Source of the DNA: Planococcus maritimus
Lineage (GTDB): Bacteria; Bacillota; Bacilli; Bacillales_A; Planococcaceae
Length of the DNA: 64,000 nt
NCBI RefSeq assembly: GCF_001592825.1
Contig: NZ_LTZG01000063.1
Location: 1 to 64,000, forward strand
Direction: 5' to 3'
The translations under genes and the position numbers were made by a program. The notes beneath the pieces are model-generated. The model was given only the letters and a program-made list of their open reading frames with translations. It ran no database searches and was not told the origin of the DNA. The stretch's first letter is position 1. Every line of letters starts with the position of its first letter. Positions 59,138 through 64,000 of this stretch are shown piece after piece.

Positions 59138-60499
59138 TCAATTGCCAGAGCGAGCCTGTTCTTTCTCTTCTTTGATCTTCGCCGTGATTTTCTTCGTCTC
59201 GTAAACGATGACGCCAGAAAGTCCGAGAAGACCGATCAAGTTCGGGAATGCCATTAAGCCGTTCATGACATCTGAGAAGGTCCAGACGACATCAAGTGAG
59301 ACCGTCGCGCCGACAAAGACCATCGCAACGAACGCGATGCGGTAGACAATCAATAGGCTTGGGTTCTTGAAGAGATACTGGAAACATTTCTCGCCGTAAT
59401 AAGACCAGCCGATGATGGTCGAAGAAGCGAAGAAAACCAAACCAATTGCTACGATGTAAGGGCCAACTCCTCCAAGGAACTGCTCGAATGCGGCGGTCGT
59501 GAGTGCTGCGCCTTCAAGACTGTCATCCTTATACAAACCGGACATGACAATCGTGATACCAGTAATCGAACAGATGATCAAAGTGTCGAACAGTACTTGA
59601 GTCATCGAGACCAACGCTTGGCGGCCAGGCATATCGGTTTTTGCCGCTGCCGCCGCAATCGGTGCAGAACCAAGGCCGGCTTCGTTGGAGAAGACGCCTC
59701 GTGCTACACCGTAGCGGATCGCAGCGCCAATCGCGCCACCCACCGCAGCTTCACCAGTGAAAGCCGCGCTGAAGATCGTGCCAAGTGCTGCAGGGATAAG
59801 GTCCATATTAAGAATCATGATGATGATTCCGGCAATGATATAGAATAAGGCCATAAATGGTACAAAGAATGCTGTAACTTTACCGATTGTCTTGATCCCG
59901 CCGATGATGACAACGGCAGCGAAGATCGTCAAGATGATACCTGTAATCCATGTTGGCACAGAAAAAGTATCGCGTACGACAGATGCGACAGAATTGGACT
60001 GTGTGCCGTTTCCGATACCGAACGCTGCGATAGCGCCGAATACGGCGAATAGTACGGCCAGCCATTTCTGTTTCAGGCCGTGTTCAAGATAATACATCGG
60101 CCCGCCCGCCATTTGGCCTTTAGCGTCCACAATCCGGTATTTAACAGCGAGGACGGCTTCACCGTATTTTGTTGCCATCCCGAAGAATGCAGAAAACCAC
60201 ATCCAGAAAACAGCTCCAGGACCGCCGAGAATGACTGCTGTTGCCACCCCGACAATATTTCCTGTCCCGACTGTCGCAGCCATAGCCGTCGACAAAGCTT
60301 GGAAATGGGAAATATCACCCTCTGCATCTTTATCCGGGTTTTTACTAAACGTTAGCTTTAATGCATATGGCAATAAGCGCAATTGCAAAAGCCCTAGCCG
60401 GACCGTCAAGAAAATCCCAGTCCCTACCAATAGAATCAAAAGCGGCGGCCCCCATACGTAACCACTGACCGTACCTAGAAATTCCGTTAATGCTTCCAT
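59138..60499 (-). CDS. alsT: alanine/glycine:cation symporter family protein
   Basis: 453-residue transporter with about 11 hydrophobic segments. ATVGTGNIVGVATAVILGGPGAVFW near 73-97, WFSAFFGMATKYGEAVLAVKYR near 101-122 and GVFSNEAGLGSAPIAAAAA near 268-286 are the signatures of the sodium:alanine symporter family (AGCS, AlsT-like). It probably imports alanine or glycine (some members glutamine) with sodium or protons. ATG 60499 lies after GAGGGGGAGAT. Confidence 0.93.
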   Translation of the reverse strand: MEALTEFLGTVSGYVWGPPLLILLVGTGIFLTVRLGLLQLRLLPYALKLTFSKNPDKDAEGDISHFQALSTAMAATVGTGNIVGVATAVILGGPGAVFWMWFSAFFGMATKYGEAVLAVKYRIVDAKGQMAGGPMYYLEHGLKQKWLAVLFAVFGAIAAFGIGNGTQSNSVASVVRDTFSVPTWITGIILTIFAAVVIIGGIKTIGKVTAFFVPFMALFYIIAGIIIMILNMDLIPAALGTIFSAAFTGEAAVGGAIGAAIRYGVARGVFSNEAGLGSAPIAAAAAKTDMPGRQALVSMTQVLFDTLIICSITGITIVMSGLYKDDSLEGAALTTAAFEQFLGGVGPYIVAIGLVFFASSTIIGWSYYGEKCFQYLFKNPSLLIVYRIAFVAMVFVGATVSLDVVWTFSDVMNGLMAFPNLIGLLGLSGVIVYETKKITAKIKEEKEQARSGN

Positions 60500-60612
60500 C
60501 TGATCTCCCCCTCATTGTTGCTTTTTTTTTAGGAATAATTCCTCCTGTAGAGTTAATATTCCGAAAGTTTGGTGGCAGAGTCAAGTTATTTTTAAAAAAT
60601 AATTTGATAAGT

Positions 60613-60638
60613 GTTTAGATTTTCAAGGAAGAGGGAAA
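60613..60638 (+). promoter_or_regulatory. sigma-B-type promoter of the YtxH gene
   Basis: GTTTAG (60613-60618), a 14-base spacer and GGGAAA (60633-60638), 48 bases before the start. YtxH genes are members of the sigma-B regulon in B. subtilis, which supports the assignment. Confidence 0.7.
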
Positions 60639-60685
60639 AAATCGAAGTATGACAGAAACAATATTCACACTAGGAGGAATTTGGA

Positions 60686-61135
60686 ATGAGCCAAAACAAA
60701 TTGATGACAGGAATAGTAGTAGGCGCGGCTGTAGGAGCGCTAGTTTCATTATTGGACCGCAACACGCGTGAAGATGTGATGGATAAATCGAAAAGAGCGA
60801 GTGATAGTGCGAAATACTATGCCAGCAATAAAGATGAGTTGAAATCTGCTTTTAAAGAACAGGCGGAACGTGCCCAAAATCTGTACGCGCGTATTTCTGA
60901 AGACGCTGCATATGTAGGTGGAAAAGTAGAGCAAGTGAGAAAATTAGTGCCGGAAGTGAAAGAAGTGGCGCAAGATGCGAGAGGCGCCGTGATGGAAACG
61001 AAAGAAGCGGTTGTCGAATCTAAAGATGATGTCCTATCAGCAGTGAAAGAAGACAACCCATCACCGAGTTCTTCATTGACGGACGATTCATCTTCTGACA
61101 ACTCGAACAACACGTACAACCCGAACCGCAACTGA
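60686..61135 (+). CDS. YtxH domain-containing general stress protein
   Basis: 149 residues. The N-terminal segment MTGIVVGAAVGALVSLLDRNTRE near 6-28 is a Gly/Ala-rich helix typical of the YtxH (gas-vesicle-like) domain. It is followed by a long charged helix (30-115) and a Ser/Asn-rich tail. It probably associates with the membrane through the first helix. The role is unknown, though relatives are stress-induced. ATG 60686 follows TAGGAGGAA. The YihY gene follows after 13 bases. Confidence 0.85.
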   Translation: MSQNKLMTGIVVGAAVGALVSLLDRNTREDVMDKSKRASDSAKYYASNKDELKSAFKEQAERAQNLYARISEDAAYVGGKVEQVRKLVPEVKEVAQDARGAVMETKEAVVESKDDVLSAVKEDNPSPSSSLTDDSSSDNSNNTYNPNRN

Positions 61136-61148
61136 GCGGGATCGGATC

Positions 61149-62063
61149 ATGGCAAGATCCAATAAGAATGCGCGCTCTCAAGTACAAAAGCCGAAATATG
61201 ATGTGCTGACTGGCCGTGGTTTTATAAAAGAATTAGCGATACGGATTAAAGACGTCGATGTGCAGGGACTCGGAGCGCAATTGGCGTTTTTTTTCCTATT
61301 ATCGATTTTTCCGCTGTTGATTTTCCTTGTCAACTTATTGCCCTATTTAAATTTGCCTAGAGAAGAAGTCTTTACATTCATGGAAAATGTGATCCCTGGG
61401 GAAGTATATGTATTAGTCGAACAGACTTTGAACGAAATCCTCACCAATCAAAACGGCGGCTTGCTATCGTTTGGTGTATTTGCAACGATTTGGTCAGCGA
61501 GCCTGGGCATGGATGCATTGATCAAATCCTTAAATGCGACCTACCGTGTAAAGGAAAGCCGCCCGCTATTGCTGGCAAGAGGCATGTCGATTTTAATGAC
61601 GATTCTGTTAATCATCATGCTGGTCGTGGCGCTCGCCTTGCCGATATTCGGCAAACAAATCGGATTGTTTTTCTTTGCCTTCCTCGGATTGGAAGAAGGG
61701 TTCTTGGAATTGTGGGGAATGATCCGCTTCACCATTCCGGCCTTGATCACCTTTGTTGTGTGCGCTGTCATTTACTGGCTTGCGCCCAATGTGCGCATCA
61801 GTTTTAAGACGGTGCTGCCGGGAGCGGCGTTCGCTTCGCTCGGCTGGCTTTTACTGTCTTACTTGTTCTCCATCTATATCAATAATTTCGGCAATTTCTC
61901 AGCTACTTACGGCAGCATTGGCGGAATAATCCTATTATTGCTTTGGCTGTATTTATCAGCGATGTTGTTGATTATCGGAGGGCAATTAAATGCCGTCATG
62001 CAAGGCAGGAGACATTCTAGAAAACGACTCAAGCAAAAAAAGGCGGCTCTTCCCGGAAAATAA
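61149..62063 (+). CDS. YihY/virulence factor BrkB family membrane protein
   Basis: 304 residues, six membrane segments after a cytoplasmic N terminus. LGAQLAFFFLLSIFPLLIFLVNLLP near 41-65 and SATYGSIGGIILLLLWLYLSAMLLIIGGQLNA near 253-284 are the family's conserved first and last spans. It was once called ribonuclease BN, a label shown wrong for E. coli. The true role is unclear. It resembles B. subtilis YfkH and shares a transcript with the YtxH gene. Confidence 0.88.
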   Translation: MARSNKNARSQVQKPKYDVLTGRGFIKELAIRIKDVDVQGLGAQLAFFFLLSIFPLLIFLVNLLPYLNLPREEVFTFMENVIPGEVYVLVEQTLNEILTNQNGGLLSFGVFATIWSASLGMDALIKSLNATYRVKESRPLLLARGMSILMTILLIIMLVVALALPIFGKQIGLFFFAFLGLEEGFLELWGMIRFTIPALITFVVCAVIYWLAPNVRISFKTVLPGAAFASLGWLLLSYLFSIYINNFGNFSATYGSIGGIILLLLWLYLSAMLLIIGGQLNAVMQGRRHSRKRLKQKKAALPGK

Positions 62064-62079
62064 GGGAGAGCCGCCTTTT
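62036..62079. terminator. bidirectional terminator after the YihY gene
   Basis: AAAAGGCGGCTCT-T-CCC pairs with GGG-A-GAGCCGCCTTTT. It contains the YihY stop codon and serves the opposing ATPase gene as well. Confidence 0.92.
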
Positions 62080-62090
62080 AGTTTAGGCAA

Positions 62091-63965
62091 TCAAACATTG
62101 CGGTTAAGCATGCGCAATCCATTTAAGATGACTAGGATGGTGCTGCCTTCATGGCCAATGACGCCTAGCGGCAGAGAAATGGCCTGGAAAAAATTCGAGA
62201 AAATAAGCACGAGAATGACAGCAACTGAGAAAAAGACATTTTGTTTAACGATGTGCTGCATTTTTTTAGCCAGTCGGATTGAGTAAGAAATCCGGGACAA
62301 ATCATTTTTCATCAAAATGACGTCTGCGGTTTCTAATGCGATGTCTGTTCCTTCGCCCATGGCGATGCCGGTTGTTGCAGTTGCAAGAGCAGGAGCGTCG
62401 TTGATGCCGTCTCCTGTCATTGCTACATATTTATATTTGGCGAGTAACTTTTTTAAGTGCTGGACTTTGTCGCCTGGCAAGCATTCGGCAATGTATTCAT
62501 CAACACCGGTTTCTTCTGCAATAGCTTTTGCGGTTTTTCGGTTATCACCAGTCAACATAATGCAATAGATGCCGCGGTCTTGAAGTTCGGCAATGGTGGA
62601 TTTGGTAATATCGCGAACGGTGTCTTTAAGCGCCATCGCAGCCAATATGCCATGGCCGTCGCTGATAAATGTGACGGTTTTCCCTTGGTTCGCCAAAACG
62701 GCCAGAATTCCGTTTTCGAAAGCGTAGGCTTCTTCTTCACCGACAAATCCGGGCTTGCCGACCAAGATTTCATCGCTTGCGAAGTGCGTCTTCAAACCGT
62801 TACCTGGAACATCCACCACTTGCAAACCGCGCAGTGGTTCAATTCCTTGTTGAATAACAAAATCGGTAATTGCTTTGGCGAGTGGATGATTTGATTGTGA
62901 TTCGATTCCAGCGACTAAGGCCATCACCTCCTCGCGATTTGCATCACGGCGGATAACAAAATCAGTCACTTCGGGTTTGCCGCGCGTCAAGGTGCCGGTT
63001 TTATCGAAAGCGATGGCTTTGATGACGCTCAAATTCTCTAAATGTGCACCCCCCTTAAAAATCACGCCGCTTTTAGCGCCATTTGAAACGGCGGCGAGCG
63101 TAGCGGGCATAATGGATGCGACCAATGCACAAGGTGAAGCTACGACAAGCAACACCATGGCCCGGTAAAGGGTTTCATTCCAACTCCACCCCATCAAAAA
63201 ATGTGGAAGGAACAACATCAGCACGAAGACCATCAAGACGACTTTAACGTAACGGCCTTCAAAGCGTTCGATAAATTGTTGAGAGGGAGACTTCTCGCTT
63301 TCTGCGGATTGTACGAGTTCAATGATTTTTTGGAACATGGTTTCTGAACTTGGTTTGGTCATGACCATGGTAATTGAGCCGGACAAATTAACAGTGCCCG
63401 CAAATAAATTATCGCGCGCGTATTTGGATACTGGAATCGCTTCACCACTGATGGCAGACTCATCAACAGCAGTCTGTCCAGTATGGACTTCGCCATCGAC
63501 AGGGAATCGTTCACCCGGACGGACGGAGATTAAGTCCCCGGTATTCAATTCACCGACCGGAACACGCACGGTCTCGCCGGAATCTTTTAATAACCATGCT
63601 TCATCTGGTTGCATCTCCATGAGAGCAGACAATTCTTTTCGGCTTTTGTTCATCGTATAGGTTTCTAGGGCGCCGCTTAATGCAAAAATGAAGATCAAGA
63701 TGGCGCCTTCTGTCCAGTAACCAATAACGGATGCGCCGATCGCTGCTAAAATCATCAGAAATTCGACGTTTAACTCTTTGTCTTCGATGGTTTTTTTGAT
63801 GCCGTACTTGGCCTTGGCGTATCCGCCAATAACGAACGCCAGCAAATAAACAATCACTGATGGCAGAGCGATATCCTGCAATTCCAGGATGTAGGCAATG
63901 ATAATCAGAACTCCGGATAACACCGCAGCTATCAATTCGATATGAGGCCGAACTTTTCTCCACAT
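62091..63965 (-). CDS. P1B-4 type metal-exporting ATPase, PfeT/ZosA-like
   Basis: About 624 residues, without an N-terminal metal-binding domain. Family motifs: TGE-like ISGEAIPV near 171, the ion-path SPC in VVASPCALVAS near 271, the phosphorylated Asp in AFDKTGTLTRG near 312, NHPLA near 356 and GDGINDAPAL near 516. The last spans contain GHEGSTILVILNGLRML. SPC plus HEGST is the P1B-4 signature, linked to Fe(II), Co(II) or Zn(II) export. ATG 63965 with GGAGGG is preferred to ATG 63971. Confidence 0.9.
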   Translation of the reverse strand: MWRKVRPHIELIAAVLSGVLIIIAYILELQDIALPSVIVYLLAFVIGGYAKAKYGIKKTIEDKELNVEFLMILAAIGASVIGYWTEGAILIFIFALSGALETYTMNKSRKELSALMEMQPDEAWLLKDSGETVRVPVGELNTGDLISVRPGERFPVDGEVHTGQTAVDESAISGEAIPVSKYARDNLFAGTVNLSGSITMVMTKPSSETMFQKIIELVQSAESEKSPSQQFIERFEGRYVKVVLMVFVLMLFLPHFLMGWSWNETLYRAMVLLVVASPCALVASIMPATLAAVSNGAKSGVIFKGGAHLENLSVIKAIAFDKTGTLTRGKPEVTDFVIRRDANREEVMALVAGIESQSNHPLAKAITDFVIQQGIEPLRGLQVVDVPGNGLKTHFASDEILVGKPGFVGEEEAYAFENGILAVLANQGKTVTFISDGHGILAAMALKDTVRDITKSTIAELQDRGIYCIMLTGDNRKTAKAIAEETGVDEYIAECLPGDKVQHLKKLLAKYKYVAMTGDGINDAPALATATTGIAMGEGTDIALETADVILMKNDLSRISYSIRLAKKMQHIVKQNVFFSVAVILVLIFSNFFQAISLPLGVIGHEGSTILVILNGLRMLNRNV

Positions 63966-63987
63966 AGCCATCCCTCCATAAAAAGCC

Positions 63988-64000
63988 GATTAATGATTAT
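63988..64000 (-). promoter_or_regulatory. partial PerR/Fur-like box at the window edge
   Basis: On the minus strand the last visible bases read ATAATCATTAATC, matching 9 of the 12 comparable positions of the PerR box (TTATAATNATTATAA). The rest lies beyond the window. B. subtilis pfeT is PerR-controlled, which fits. Confidence 0.4.

Overview
The window reads as chromosome of a low-to-mid GC Gram-positive bacterium of the order Bacillales, most likely family Planococcaceae (Planococcus-like). This rests on gene order, protein sequences recalled from Bacillus subtilis, strong AGGAGG-type ribosome binding sites, frequent GTG/TTG starts and Bacillales-type regulation (PurR boxes, guanine and TPP riboswitches, sigma-B-type promoters). 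No organism name can be proved from the sequence alone. No phage, insertion sequence, CRISPR array or tRNA was found.

Layout. 1-130: 3' end of a 5S rRNA and its terminator. 221-957: the yebE-yebG pair. 970-13931: a complete 12-gene de novo purine operon, purEKBCSQLF-MNHD, with PurR boxes, a sigma-A promoter, a guanine-type riboswitch and a very long terminator hairpin in its leader. 14119-27558: a GNAT acetyltransferase, an adenine deaminase-like protein (yerA), yerB, yerC, pcrB, pcrA, ligA, the CamS lipoprotein and gatCAB, in the order known from B. subtilis. 27559-29068: a 1.5-kb gene-free gap with a heavily folded 180-bp element and a tandem array of 216-bp repeats. 29069-35270: a thioredoxin-like protein, dgkB, a NUDIX hydrolase, a cytochrome bd oxidase cydABS (including a 36-residue CydS) and rlmCD.

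35453-53909 is mixed accessory content: DUF1801, a small FbpA-like protein, an amidase, a divergent TetR/MFS efflux pair, a helicase-aminopeptidase-SGNH esterase operon, an M20 peptidase, riboswitch-controlled thiT, methionine aminopeptidase, a TspO-like membrane protein, oligoendopeptidase F, two small enzymes, a carbonic anhydrase, an MreB-family protein and a second M29 aminopeptidase. 53994-56056 is a pseudouridine catabolic pair (psuK-psuG) with a perfect 28-bp palindrome over its promoter. 56168-58458 is a flavin monooxygenase-methyltransferase operon of unknown product, followed by a 121-bp-period tandem array of folded repeats. 58858-64000 holds DUF1128, an alanine/glycine:cation symporter, a YtxH protein, a YihY membrane protein and a P1B-4 metal ATPase with a PerR-like box at the window edge.

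Themes. Purine supply is controlled at two levels (repressor sites and riboswitch). Five genes or operons (thioredoxin-like, FbpA-like, a 49-residue protein, the monooxygenase pair, YtxH) have sequences resembling sigma-B promoters, suggesting a scattered general-stress regulon. The two tandem arrays show compensatory base changes in their stems, so their folding appears to be kept by selection or by their mode of spread. They are the strongest candidates for something undescribed.
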